IMG/VR virus record: IMGVR_UViG_3300032086_002585
Coordinates: 1 to 43,242 of that record
Strand: one strand, 5' to 3'
Source of the DNA: a virus
Length of the DNA stretch: 43,242 bases
The position numbers and the translations under genes are program-made. Shown in pieces: positions 21,378 through 28,663 of the stretch. The notes beneath the pieces were generated by a model. That model made no database searches and was not told the origin of the DNA. It worked only from the letters and a program-made list of their open reading frames with translations. The number at the start of each line of letters is the position of its first letter. Positions within the stretch are counted from its first letter, which is position 1.

Positions 21378-21828
21378 CTAGCTTACTCTCTAGCTTGCCT
21401 TGTGCCTTTGCGTAGTCGTCAGATGTATAGGTCACATTGTTAATCGTGCCACTATGCTCAGTCTCTTGCTTGTCTCGCCACATCTTAGGCTGTCGGTTCT
21501 TAAGCCAGAATATTGCAGCGGTTGGATCTGGTGCGTAATGCTTAACAACATCATGGGTGACAATCTCCCCTTGATTATTGAACACCTTTGTCTCATTATG
21601 AGCAAAACCTACCGCTCTACCAAACAAAGATTCAGCAACTTTCGAGTCAGCTTCATGCTTCCCCCTTTTTATGGCCTCTAAAAACTCGCTGTGAGCGTTT
21701 TTCCAGTTACCTATAGTAGACACATCAACTTCAAAGTAATCAGCCAGAAACTCATCTGTAGCCCCTAGTAGGCATATCTTCTCTGCTTGCTTTGCATATT
21801 CTGCTTTGTACTTAGTTGGTCTAGCCAT
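21364..21828 (-). CDS. terS: Terminase small subunit
   Basis: A 154-residue DNA-recognition subunit. N-terminal helix-turn-helix: GATDEFLADYFEVDVSTIGN followed by WKNAHSEFLEAIKRGK. C-terminal APDPTAAIFWLKNRQPKMWR is a hallmark of this terminase family. It binds the packaging site and regulates TerL. Its start lies inside the end of homing-like copy 3 (8-nt overlap). Confidence 0.92.
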   Translation of the reverse strand: MARPTKYKAEYAKQAEKICLLGATDEFLADYFEVDVSTIGNWKNAHSEFLEAIKRGKHEADSKVAESLFGRAVGFAHNETKVFNNQGEIVTHDVVKHYAPDPTAAIFWLKNRQPKMWRDKQETEHSGTINNVTYTSDDYAKAQGKLESKLDDLD

Positions 21829-22486
21829 TATATGACCTCCACCCTTTATGTTGGTTTACTTCGCCTCTTGCTAATCTCCCTGCACTAGACTTGCTTATTC
21901 CGTATTCAAGGCAAAAATCATTGATATTTGTGAACTCTATTATATCACCATTGGGGTTAATGACCTTTCTTGGCTTCATCATGTGCTCGGATGACTTCTT
22001 TGCATTTTCTTCTTTGGTTACGAACTGGCAAAAGTCTGGGGAGTAGATCTTATTCCCTTCAACCATTATGTCCTTATCTAGATCGTAAGACTTGCCATCG
22101 CGAGGGTTATTTTCGTAAAACCATTTGGCGAACACTTGGAAGTTTTTCCACTCATCGCACACAACGCAATCTTTATATGTTGGCCTAGTTTTGTGGTACG
22201 CATCAGAGTAGCATCGAGTTAGCATATGACTCCAAGCTTCATATGCCGCCGTGTTTCTGCTATTTTCACTTGGCTTAAATGAACCATCACCAACAAAACC
22301 AACTCCGTGCACAGATGGATGCAGCCGGTCTTTGACTTGTCCAGATCTTATCGCCTGAAGCCTAGCTGTTGTTGTGTATCCTGTACTATTGAACCTTACG
22401 CCAACGCAAGAGGCTGACTTGTAATTTATGATCACAAGAGCACCGCACTGGTTTGTTTTGAATTCTTTACCTATCAGGTCATTCAT
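21821..22486 (-). CDS. Homing-endonuclease-like protein, copy 3
   Basis: A 221-residue paralogue with AIRSGQVKDRLHPSVHGVGF, YKDCVVCDEWKNFQVFAKWF, LDKDIMVEGNKIYSPDFC, FVTKEEN and a NUMOD1-like end (FTNINDFCLEYGISKSSAGR, HKGWRSYNG). It is placed directly before terminase and overlaps terS, so it heads the packaging operon. An ATG with AGGA eight bases ahead was preferred to the ATG three codons upstream. Free homing enzymes next to terminase or replication genes are common in phages. Confidence 0.6.
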   Translation of the reverse strand: MNDLIGKEFKTNQCGALVIINYKSASCVGVRFNSTGYTTTARLQAIRSGQVKDRLHPSVHGVGFVGDGSFKPSENSRNTAAYEAWSHMLTRCYSDAYHKTRPTYKDCVVCDEWKNFQVFAKWFYENNPRDGKSYDLDKDIMVEGNKIYSPDFCQFVTKEENAKKSSEHMMKPRKVINPNGDIIEFTNINDFCLEYGISKSSAGRLARGEVNQHKGWRSYNG

Positions 22487-22571
22487 AACTTTCATCCTAG
22501 TTATTCATCATGAGGTGTCGCGGAAGAATGTGATGAAGCATTCGTTCGGGAGCTACCCTATCCGCAAATTT

Positions 22572-22580
22572 ATTATACCA
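22572..22580 (-). promoter_or_regulatory. Extended -10 promoter of the terminase operon
   Basis: Minus-strand TGGTATAAT, identical to the copies at 3372 and 8101. It directly follows a terminator and lies about 85 bases before homing-like copy 3. Confidence 0.55.
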
Positions 22581-22582
22581 AA

Positions 22583-22610
22583 TAAAACAAAACCCCGCAT
22601 AGGCAGGGTT
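22583..22610 (-). terminator. Terminator after the XhlA-like gene
   Basis: Minus-strand AACCCTGC-CTAT-GCGGGGTT (one T.G), then TTGTTTTATTT. Its left arm overlaps the last codon and stop of the gene ending at 22609. Confidence 0.8.
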
Positions 22611-22998
22611 AATTCACAAACGTCTTAGTTATCACACCCGACCCAATAACCACTATAACTAATAGCCATGGCCAGTGCTTAACTAGAAACTCTCTTGATG
22701 GTTGCTCTTTGTTTCGGTCGTCTAGAATGGTTCGGATTTGTTGTCCTTGTTCCTTTTGATTGGACTCAACCCTCTCCTTCCATTCCTTGTCGTACTGCTC
22801 ATGAACGCTAGCCTTGATATCCCTCTCGCATAGCCTATCCACGTTTGCATTAACAGTTCCAACGTTAGCAGCTAGGGCTGATAGGTTCTCATTGGTCTTA
22901 ATGACGGACTGATCAACCTTTTCCTCTAGCCGGTTAAAGTCATGCTTTAGGCCTGTAACTTCATTCTCTAAGTCAGCCATACGCGCTGCCTCACTCAT
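22609..22998 (-). CDS. Coiled-coil membrane protein, XhlA/holin-like
   Basis: A 129-residue protein. A long coiled coil (residues 5-95, Glu/Asn/Val heptads) is followed by one C-terminal membrane segment, KHWPWLLVIVVIGSGVITKT. This layout fits haemolysin XhlA and similar phage membrane proteins tied to lysis. It is a single-gene unit with its own extended -10 and terminator, away from the endolysin. A role in lysis is inference. Confidence 0.55.
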   Translation of the reverse strand: MSEAARMADLENEVTGLKHDFNRLEEKVDQSVIKTNENLSALAANVGTVNANVDRLCERDIKASVHEQYDKEWKERVESNQKEQGQQIRTILDDRNKEQPSREFLVKHWPWLLVIVVIGSGVITKTFVN

Positions 22999-23031
22999 AC
23001 AAGACTTCCATAGTTTTATTAAGATGCAATC

Positions 23032-23040
23032 ATTTTAGCA
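23032..23040 (-). promoter_or_regulatory. Extended -10 promoter for the XhlA-like gene
   Basis: TGC-TAAAAT on the minus strand, 34 bases before the ATG. No clear -35. Confidence 0.4.
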
Positions 23041-23077
23041 TAAATCATTTACGGGCTATATAGTGGTCAGATATGAC

Positions 23078-23105
23078 AAAGCCCCGAGTTAACGAGGCTT
23101 TTTAT
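23078..23105 (-). terminator. Hairpin after the 24322-23111 operon
   Basis: Minus-strand AGCCTCG-TTAACT-CGGGGCT with one T.G pair and a short TTTGT tail. On the plus strand the T tail is longer, but one stem pair is lost. Confidence 0.6.
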
Positions 23106-23110
23106 TTAGA

Positions 23111-23770
23111 TTATCGCTCCCCCTTTCTGTATCCAGCATTAAAAAGAACTCTAGCAATAGTGCTTGGAAGCAGGTCGTTGTTAAATTTAACCTTGCCTCT
23201 TAATAACTCTTCGGTGCTATTTTTGAATTCACGCTCTAACTTTTGCTCTGGCGTTTCTGGTTTGCGGAACTTAACCGAGTTTAAGTGATAGTGCTGATCC
23301 CCATACCCTTGATTAACAACACACAACCCAGTCCCCATAAATAAAACCTCGGCCTTAACCCATGAGTTCCCACAATTTGAAAGTTCACACTCAGCGCCAA
23401 CAGGAGGCAAGCCATTAATCCATTCTATCTCTTTGGCTTGTGGCTTAAGGCCTTCTAGGTGCGATCTCATCTCTAGCTCATCTATATATCTGAAATTACT
23501 CATGGATTCGCTGCTAGCACCAAACACACTATCTTTCGATACACTAACCCTACCAAACGCACCTAAACCGTCATTATCAGCAATGCATAGGCTAACTAAG
23601 CCCTCGCCAACAGCTTTCATAAAGTAATCCCTTCCATTACCACCCATCACTCTAATTCCATACTTAGTACATACGTCATAAAACAAACCAGCCAGTCTAA
23701 CGTTCGCATCACCATCGTCATTAGCGATATTAAAAATAGTGCCAATCAAATCTTCTTTACAAGTAATCAT
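23111..23770 (-). CDS. Phage protein of unknown function, 219 residues
   Basis: Two parts. The N-terminal 110 residues include a GIRVMGGNGRDYFMKAV segment. The C-terminal part has EWINGLPPVGAECELSNCG and VKFRKPETPEQKLEREF. The second is a block commonly seen at the end of uncharacterised phage early proteins, where a small beta domain follows (V)GxxCE. Last gene of a leftward operon with a strong promoter. No function is proposed. Confidence 0.65.
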   Translation of the reverse strand: MITCKEDLIGTIFNIANDDGDANVRLAGLFYDVCTKYGIRVMGGNGRDYFMKAVGEGLVSLCIADNDGLGAFGRVSVSKDSVFGASSESMSNFRYIDELEMRSHLEGLKPQAKEIEWINGLPPVGAECELSNCGNSWVKAEVLFMGTGLCVVNQGYGDQHYHLNSVKFRKPETPEQKLEREFKNSTEELLRGKVKFNNDLLPSTIARVLFNAGYRKGER

Positions 23771-23859
23771 CCAATCATCTCCAAATATAAATTAAACCAC
23801 ATCGCAGCAGTTGGGATTCCGAATACTGCGAGTAGGATTATTTCTTGTTGTTTAGTCAT
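23767..23859 (-). CDS. Membrane micro-protein, 30 residues
   Basis: Nearly all of it is a membrane helix (IILLAVFGIPTAAMWFNLYL). ATG overlaps the end of the upstream gene by 8 nt and its TGA overlaps the next ATG. Translational coupling on both sides supports it. Confidence 0.5.
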   Translation of the reverse strand: MTKQQEIILLAVFGIPTAAMWFNLYLEMIG

Positions 23860-24163
23860 TTTTGTTTAGTAGCTTATTTACGTATCGACTTAAGTTCGTT
23901 TCTCTGTAGTCAGCGCACCCGTTTAGCGTAGCAACATCAAGAGAACTTAAAGCCCCTCTCAACTCTGCATTCTCCTCTACCATGCGGTCGTTATCTTTTT
24001 GTGTGTATAGCCTTTCAATTGGCAGCACATTGCAAGCTACAATTAGTGCTGGTGTCATTTTATATGCAGAGCGGGAATCGCCATTACCCATAACGCTAGC
24101 GAGGTTGCAAATCCACCACTCGCCAACTTTTGGTTTAACATCACTCATCTTCATATCACTCAT
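23852..24163 (-). CDS. Hypothetical protein, 103 residues
   Basis: Starts MSDMKMSDVKPKVGEWWICN. The middle AELRGALSSLDVATLNG is helical. It has a beta-like WWICNLASVMGNG front part like other phage early proteins that display Trp-rich starts. SD AAGGA. Unknown function. Confidence 0.6.
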   Translation of the reverse strand: MSDMKMSDVKPKVGEWWICNLASVMGNGDSRSAYKMTPALIVACNVLPIERLYTQKDNDRMVEENAELRGALSSLDVATLNGCADYRETNLSRYVNKLLNKND

Positions 24164-24172
24164 ATCTATTCC

Positions 24173-24322
24173 TTACTTATTTTCAAGTGTTTTAATTTTA
24201 CTTAGCATCATTGCCGTTAACATCCTAACTGCCATATTAAAGTTGCCTTCACAGAACTCATCAGCATGAGCTTGAATCTCTTCAGCCAGCTTATCATCTT
24301 TAAAATCAATTAACTTTTTCAT
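24173..24322 (-). CDS. Small helical protein, 49 residues
   Basis: First gene after the strong promoter at 24351-24379. Acidic and helical (DDKLAEEIQAHADEFCEGNF), Met-rich end. No family recognised. Confidence 0.6.
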   Translation of the reverse strand: MKKLIDFKDDKLAEEIQAHADEFCEGNFNMAVRMLTAMMLSKIKTLENK

Positions 24323-24350
24323 ACTCACTCCATATCAATTGAATACACTC

Positions 24351-24379
24351 AATATATAGATACTAGCATATAGAGTCAA
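24351..24379 (-). promoter_or_regulatory. Strong promoter TTGACT-17-TATATT
   Basis: Near-consensus sigma-70 promoter on the minus strand, 29 bases before the ATG of the 49-residue gene. The spacer is A/T-rich with ATATGCTAGTAT. Probably an early promoter. Confidence 0.75.
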
Positions 24380-24398
24380 TATGTTATTTTGCTTTAAC

Positions 24399-24432
24399 CA
24401 AAAAAATGCCCATCCAAATATAGATGAGCATT
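24399..24432 (-). terminator. Terminator of the Erf/SSB leftward operon
   Basis: Minus-strand ten-pair stem AATGCTCATC/GATGGGCATT (one T.G) followed by TTTTT. It separates the recombination operon from the 24322 operon. Confidence 0.85.
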
Positions 24433-24498
24433 AACGAGTGATAGAGTGATGATGATTAACTGGAGTGAGCAATTAATACAATCACTATAGCAGGTAAG

Positions 24499-24591
24499 TT
24501 ATTTACCAGCAAATCCCAATATCAAATCCACCCATATCACTATTGCGATACAGGTAGCGATTAGAGTTACTACCTGTTCGCATTTGTTCAT
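24499..24591 (-). CDS. Membrane micro-protein, 30 residues
   Basis: One membrane helix (LIATCIAIVIWVDLILGFAG). The ATG directly follows the TAA of the four-helix membrane gene. Possibly a partner of that protein. Confidence 0.5.
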   Translation of the reverse strand: MNKCEQVVTLIATCIAIVIWVDLILGFAGK

Positions 24592-24966
24592 TTAGCTATC
24601 CTTTGCCGCCTCAATAATCATAGCCTTTGCGATTATTGAAATTAAGCAGGTTATTGAGTATGCAATTGGCAGCCAAAAGAACCCAGAAAGAGACATCAGA
24701 ATCACATTGGTTATAGATAGAAAACCAGAGAACCAAGTCGCAATCTTACCTCTCTTTAGGTTTTTAATAGTCTCTGCATTTTTAGGCTTATCCTTTTGCA
24801 TTACAACTCCGACAAACACCAGGGCGTAAACGGGATAGCTAATAACAATAACAACCCAAAAAACAACTTGAACTAAATTTCCAATAACTGCGCTTTGCTC
24901 GTAAGCTGCAAGTCCAATACAGCAAGTCATAAAAACTGAAAATAAAACACCAAATACTTTACTCAT
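24592..24966 (-). CDS. Four-helix membrane protein, 124 residues
   Basis: Hydrophobic segments near residues 3-22, 28-55, 78-97 and 98-117, split by a basic loop (KPKNAETIKNLKRGK). SD GGAGAG. Placed downstream of SSB in the recombination operon, followed by a membrane micro-protein. Such genes can be holins or immunity and exclusion proteins. No family recognised. Confidence 0.6.
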   Translation of the reverse strand: MSKVFGVLFSVFMTCCIGLAAYEQSAVIGNLVQVVFWVVIVISYPVYALVFVGVVMQKDKPKNAETIKNLKRGKIATWFSGFLSITNVILMSLSGFFWLPIAYSITCLISIIAKAMIIEAAKDS

Positions 24967-25062
24967 GTCACTCTCTCCATAGCGCCCCTTAGAGGCGCCG
25001 TTAGTTAAATTAAATTGCCAATCTACTTTGATAGATGCGATTGACTAGCATCGCTTACTAAA

Positions 25063-25084
25063 TTAGAACGGGATGCCACTACGA
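25063..25084 (-). other. SSB tip GRSGIPF in the +1 frame
   Basis: Continuation in the +1 frame across the SSB stop. It supplies the hydrophobic-tip residues (Ile-Pro-Phe at the very end) that SSBs use to bind partner proteins. The shift point would be between the DDD codons and the rare-looking CGG. Confidence 0.55.
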
Positions 25085-25555
25085 CCGATCATCATCAAAA
25101 TCAGAAGGCGGGTTGTTGTATTGCGGTGCCTGCTGTTGATTTTGCTGTGGTGCATATTGCTGCTGTTGCGGTGCCTGCTGCATAGGTTGTTGGTGCGGCT
25201 GTCGCATTGGCTGCTGCTGTGGTGCATACTGCTGTTGCTGCTGCGGAGCGTCACCAGCAAAGATCCCGCCAACACGAGCATCAATCAACTCAATACTCAG
25301 GTATTCAGGGTTGTAGTTATCAATCTTCAAGTCATCCGATGAAAGCTCAATGATAGTTCCGACAACCAACGCTTGTTGATAGAATCCAAGCTGATTACCC
25401 TTAGCGAATACGACTGCCTTGTAGTTAGCCCACTCTTTCTGCTTTGTCTTGCGGTCGTAGTATTGAGAGCCTAGCGAAAGCTGAAAGCCTGTCGACTCAC
25501 CCGCTTGGAATGTGCGAGGTTCTTTTGTGATCTTAAATGCCTTGGTAAACGCCAT
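25079..25555 (-). CDS. Single-strand DNA-binding protein (SSB-like)
   Basis: A 158-residue protein. The first 105 residues are an OB-fold pattern (TFQAGESTGFQLSLGSQYYD, WANYKAVVFAKGNQLGFYQQ). A very Gln/Pro-rich linker follows, as in many SSBs. The annotated end is SDFDDDRS, which lacks the essential SSB tip. The +1 frame from the DDD codons reads GRSGIPF to TAA at 25063-25065, i.e. an acidic stretch ending in the conserved IPF. So either one base is wrong or lost, or a +1 shift at CGG makes a second form. It overlaps no neighbour, lies one base after Erf, and protects ssDNA in replication and annealing. Confidence 0.8.
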   Translation of the reverse strand: MAFTKAFKITKEPRTFQAGESTGFQLSLGSQYYDRKTKQKEWANYKAVVFAKGNQLGFYQQALVVGTIIELSSDDLKIDNYNPEYLSIELIDARVGGIFAGDAPQQQQQYAPQQQPMRQPHQQPMQQAPQQQQYAPQQNQQQAPQYNNPPSDFDDDRS

Positions 25556-25556
25556 G

Positions 25557-26117
25557 TTATTGCCACCCTTGTACTGTTTGAATTGATTTATCTAAGTCTG
25601 TTTGTGTTAGCGATTGAATCTGCCATGTTTCACAAACCTGTTGAACCGTGAATCCTTTACTTGCTATCAAGTCTTGGAGCTGCTTAAGCTTTGCCTGATC
25701 GACTTGCTTAGCTTGCTTTGCATGTCCACCCTTAACAGCCGCATTGCCATCATCATCTTCTGCAGGAATGCCAGCAATTGACTGAAGTGAGTAGCGTCTA
25801 GCGTAGGTAATTGCCGAACCTGCAGCCTGAGCGTCTAACTTACCAGTAGGAAGCATTAGTGTTGATGCGATAAACTCACCACTATCATGCATGAGGATTG
25901 TCTCAACACCCACTCGATTCTCATCCATAACTGGGAACTGGCTGTAACTTAAACCGTTCTCGGCAAATGGAATTCGAACCGCATCAACTACCGCGTTTAA
26001 ATCCGCGTACTTACTCTTGAAGAATGGATTGTTAGCGCCCTTCTTCGCCCCACTCATCTCAGCTTGAGCCTTGTTAAGAGCTGCAGCTAGATGTTTAATT
26101 GAATCTGACCTTTCCAT
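25557..26117 (-). CDS. erf: ERF-family ssDNA annealing protein
   Basis: A 186-residue recombinase of the Erf family: NPFFKSKYADLNAVVDAV near the start and the hallmark GSAITYARRYSLQSIAGI followed by DDDGNAA at residues 95-125. It anneals complementary single strands in phage recombination and genome end repair. It is next to SSB, its usual partner, and shares a leftward early operon with a GIY-YIG nuclease. The C-terminal 55 residues form a separate helical segment. Confidence 0.9.
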   Translation of the reverse strand: MERSDSIKHLAAALNKAQAEMSGAKKGANNPFFKSKYADLNAVVDAVRIPFAENGLSYSQFPVMDENRVGVETILMHDSGEFIASTLMLPTGKLDAQAAGSAITYARRYSLQSIAGIPAEDDDGNAAVKGGHAKQAKQVDQAKLKQLQDLIASKGFTVQQVCETWQIQSLTQTDLDKSIQTVQGWQ

Positions 26118-26120
26118 AAC

Positions 26121-26489
26121 TTAGCCTACTTTTTTATTTTTCATGTCATTATACTCAACAAGCATCGAGCATAAGTCCGTTAAATTTATTGGCGCAACCT
26201 TCTCTTCAGAATCAAACTTCTTACCATTCCCGAGAGCTTTACCATTAAGGCTTGGCGATAGCGCGTGTATATAAACACTTTCTATAGCATCCATATCACA
26301 TGGGTTACACCTGATGAAATTATACTTATCGAAATCTTTATTTCTCTTATGGCTATTTAGCCTCGTATGCAAATCAACAGTCTGCCCAACGTAAACGACC
26401 TCACTACCTTTTATAAGAAAGTAAACATACCCAGAGTCATGCTTAAAATCAGTTTCTATTGACTCATTTATTATTGTGTAAACATTCAT
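26121..26489 (-). CDS. GIY-YIG nuclease
   Basis: A 122-residue protein whose core has the GIY-YIG signature: GYVYFLIKGSEVVYVGQT (VYF...YVG), then RLNSHKR, and a later IESVYIHALSPSLNG helix with the Glu expected for metal binding. It may be a free homing nuclease or a recombination/repair nuclease, since it lies just before Erf. It is 3 bases from each neighbour. Confidence 0.8.
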   Translation of the reverse strand: MNVYTIINESIETDFKHDSGYVYFLIKGSEVVYVGQTVDLHTRLNSHKRNKDFDKYNFIRCNPCDMDAIESVYIHALSPSLNGKALGNGKKFDSEEKVAPINLTDLCSMLVEYNDMKNKKVG

Positions 26490-26492
26490 AAA

Positions 26493-26645
26493 TCAACCTT
26501 TATCCACCTGTTTATTCATAAAGCCATTTGCCTGTTCGGTTAATTTAACCTTTGGCGTCAAGCCCTTCTCTTTACACAATTTCTTGTACTTGGTGTAAGC
26601 CTCTCTATCTAGATAAAGCATCACCGGAATCGCGCTATCTTTCAT
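26493..26645 (-). CDS. Small RHH-like protein, 50 residues
   Basis: Starts MKDSAIPVMLYLDREAY. A beta strand with two helices of ribbon-helix-helix type follows (YKKLCKEKGLTPKVKLTEQA). GGAGG five bases before this ATG sets the start, though the frame is open further upstream. It is the first gene of the leftward early operon, next to the divergent promoters. Possibly an autoregulator. Confidence 0.55.
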   Translation of the reverse strand: MKDSAIPVMLYLDREAYTKYKKLCKEKGLTPKVKLTEQANGFMNKQVDKG

Positions 26646-26671
26646 AAATCCTCCGCTGCGTTGATGGGGTA

Positions 26672-26699
26672 ACTTTAACACACAATAATAATCCGTCAA
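26672..26699 (-). promoter_or_regulatory. Leftward early promoter TTGACG-16-TAAAGT
   Basis: Good -35 and fair -10 on the minus strand, 26 bases before the RHH-like gene. Divergent to the promoter of the rightward early operon. Confidence 0.65.
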
Positions 26700-26733
26700 T
26701 AACTTTTGCGTTATTTTTCTATAATTATTTATC

Positions 26734-26763
26734 TTGACCAATCCCCTCCATATACACTAAGCT
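26734..26763 (+). promoter_or_regulatory. Rightward early promoter region
   Basis: TTGACC (26734-26739) with TAAGCT 18 bases later, or TATACA (26751) used with a poor -35. A consensus TATAAT at 26720-26725 is a further option. The leader TCACCTACACAAACAAGAGG matches the leaders at 13509, 34007 and (leftward) 19237. Confidence 0.5.
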
Positions 26764-26791
26764 TCACCTACACAAACAAGAGGTGATGATT

Positions 26792-26983
26792 ATGATTAAG
26801 CACGTTAAGACAAGGCTGTATTGCTCACACAAGACAGAAGCTAAAGCAAAAGAGCATGCAGCATTTGTTAAGTCTAAAAATGAAAACAAGGTATTAGCAA
26901 CTGGCTATGAGTTCGATGAAAAGCTAGGTCATCGTAGTTGGTTTGAGATGATGGAGTGGAAGGACGAAGAAGATGAGGACTAA
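26792..26983 (+). CDS. Hypothetical small protein, 63 residues
   Basis: Starts MIKHVKTRLYCSHKTEAKAK; the end is very acidic (WKDEEDED). First gene of the rightward early operon. In-frame GTG and ATG codons just upstream are possible, but the SD GAGG has better spacing for this ATG. No family. Confidence 0.6.
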   Translation: MIKHVKTRLYCSHKTEAKAKEHAAFVKSKNENKVLATGYEFDEKLGHRSWFEMMEWKDEEDED

Positions 26984-27251
26984 AGAAGAAAGTCGCGCCA
27001 TCCAGGCTAGAGCAATGGCAAGCGCATTGGTTGAGATTGGCGACAAGTACGGGCATGACAAAGTAATCACCAATGACAATAAGCACGAGTTTAAAGCTAG
27101 GCACGATAAGGATCGAGCAGAAAGGTTACGCAAAGCTGAGATCGAACGAATGCTTCAACAAGCCAACAAAGAGATAGTTCAAGAGCGCGACCATGATGAA
27201 AGAGCCACTTACGGTTATGGATTAGGAAAAGGACGAAATACAGGTGACTAA
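26973..27251 (+). CDS. Helical charged protein, 92 residues
   Basis: Arg/Lys/Glu-rich, mostly helical (RDKDRAERLRKAEIER-like middle), with a Gly-rich end. Overlaps the previous gene by 11 nt. No recognised family. Confidence 0.6.
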   Translation: MRTKEESRAIQARAMASALVEIGDKYGHDKVITNDNKHEFKARHDKDRAERLRKAEIERMLQQANKEIVQERDHDERATYGYGLGKGRNTGD

Positions 27252-27252
27252 T

Positions 27253-27513
27253 ATGACTTATGAATTGAAATTTATTGAACCAAGCGATCAAATGAAAGCC
27301 AAGCACGGTAACTTTACTTGCTCATGGTGCCGAGATGAAGGAGTTAAATCTTTAGGTAAGGTTTGCACTTACAAAAACTCAATATCATGGCGCAAAGATA
27401 CTTGCTCATGCGACAAGCACAGAGATGATGCAATAAGAATAATCAACCGCCAGCGAGACAGGGAAAATGAAGATCTAACAGAAGCCGACTATCAAACATG
27501 GATGAGGCTGTAA
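27253..27513 (+). CDS. Small zinc-finger-like protein, 86 residues
   Basis: Contains CSWC, a single Cys (KVCTYKN), and CSC with a following His (CSCDKH), which together can bind zinc. The ATG with AGGTG six bases ahead was used. A GTG three codons upstream makes a GTGA overlap and is also possible. Likely a nucleic-acid-linked early protein. Confidence 0.55.
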   Translation: MTYELKFIEPSDQMKAKHGNFTCSWCRDEGVKSLGKVCTYKNSISWRKDTCSCDKHRDDAIRIINRQRDRENEDLTEADYQTWMRL

Positions 27514-27878
27514 TGAGCCTTAAACAAGCCGTCAGAGAAGCCTTAAAAGGTAATGAAGTAGAAGTTCACGATAAACTAACCGCGCTCCGTATAGAGTGTA
27601 GAGAGCGCGGTATTGATTCAGATAAAGTAACAGCAATTATCAAAGGAATAATCCATGAAGATAGCAAACCCGCAGCCATGCCAGAACCAGAAGCACCACA
27701 ACCAGTTACACCCGAACCGCCGCAAGCTGTTCAAGATATCCGAACCGACAAAGAGCTTTCAAGACGAGCTCCGAAAAGCAACGAGCCGATACCAGACAAC
27801 ATGACACCATCAGGCACTAGGAAAAGCGGCGCTGCTGGTGGTGGGTCGATATTTGATTTAATAGATGAGAAGAAGTGA
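27513..27878 (+). CDS. Hypothetical Pro-rich protein, 121 residues
   Basis: Helical first half (SLKQAVREALKGNEVEVHDK), a Pro/Glu-rich linker, then a basic segment ending GGGSIFDLIDEKK. TAATG overlap with the upstream stop and TGATG with the methylase start. Unknown. Confidence 0.6.
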   Translation: MSLKQAVREALKGNEVEVHDKLTALRIECRERGIDSDKVTAIIKGIIHEDSKPAAMPEPEAPQPVTPEPPQAVQDIRTDKELSRRAPKSNEPIPDNMTPSGTRKSGAAGGGSIFDLIDEKK

Positions 27879-28588
27879 TGATTAACTTAATTAAAGGCGA
27901 TTGCTTAGAGGTAATGAAGGGAATGCCAAGCGGTACCATAGATATGGTTTTAGCCGATCCTCCTTACGGTACCACACAGTGCAAATGGGATTCGGTTATT
28001 GACTTGGATTTAATGTGGATTGAGTTAAAAAGAATCATTAAACCGCGAGGTGTAATTATTTTAACTGCAGCGCAACCATTCACTAGCGTATTGACTTGCA
28101 GCAACCTAAAAATGTTCAAGTATGATCTTATATGGGAAAAGCCAAACGCAACCGGGTTTCTTAATGCGAAGAAAATGCCGCTACGCGCCCACGAATCAGC
28201 ACTAATATTTTATAATAAACTGCCAATTTTCAGCCCGCAAATGACTCACGGCCATGAGAGAAAGGTTAGCAAACGTAAAACTGTAAACTCTGAGTGCTAT
28301 GGGAAAGCCTTAGAGCTTGCTGAGTATGACTCTACAAGTCGGTACCCGAGAAGTGTTCAAAAGTTCTCGAGCGATAAGCAAAAGGGAAGCTATCACCCAA
28401 CACAAAAACCCGTTGAATTTATGGAGTGGCTAATCAAGTCGTACACCAACGAAGACGATGTGGTTTTGGATTTCTGCATGGGTAGCGGTACCACAGGAGT
28501 GGCAGCTAAAAACCTGCAGCGCGGATTTATAGGAATTGAGATGGAAGATAAATATTTCGAGATAGCAAAGACAAGAATAGAAGAGTAA
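27878..28588 (+). CDS. DNA adenine/cytosine-N4 methyltransferase (beta type)
   Basis: A 236-residue methylase. Motif IV DPPYGTTQCKWDS is near residue 30, the target-recognition part is in the middle, and the SAM motif I VLDFCMGSGTTG is near residue 205 (order IV-TRD-I, i.e. beta class, PF01555-like). DPPY favours N6-adenine. It probably marks phage DNA against host restriction. No cognate endonuclease is in the window, so it is an orphan. A terminator follows the gene. Confidence 0.9.
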   Translation: MINLIKGDCLEVMKGMPSGTIDMVLADPPYGTTQCKWDSVIDLDLMWIELKRIIKPRGVIILTAAQPFTSVLTCSNLKMFKYDLIWEKPNATGFLNAKKMPLRAHESALIFYNKLPIFSPQMTHGHERKVSKRKTVNSECYGKALELAEYDSTSRYPRSVQKFSSDKQKGSYHPTQKPVEFMEWLIKSYTNEDDVVLDFCMGSGTTGVAAKNLQRGFIGIEMEDKYFEIAKTRIEE

Positions 28589-28594
28589 TAAACC

Positions 28595-28620
28595 AAAGGG
28601 TCGCTAATGCGGCCTTTTTT
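28595..28620 (+). terminator. Terminator after the methylase
   Basis: GGTCGC-TAAT-GCGGCC stem with AAAG ahead and TTTTTT behind. Confidence 0.8.
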
Positions 28621-28663
28621 ATTGCCTCTCGAGTGTTAATCGCTTTTCTTCATCAAAACACTC

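Noticed and set aside
24967-24990. GCGCC/GGCGC hairpin as terminator before the four-helix membrane gene
   Set aside because: There is no T run on either strand; at best it is an mRNA hairpin near the SD.
25073-25342. Plus-strand Leu/Arg/Cys-rich reading frame
   Set aside because: It is antisense to the Gln-rich SSB linker and reflects its CAG/CAA repeats.
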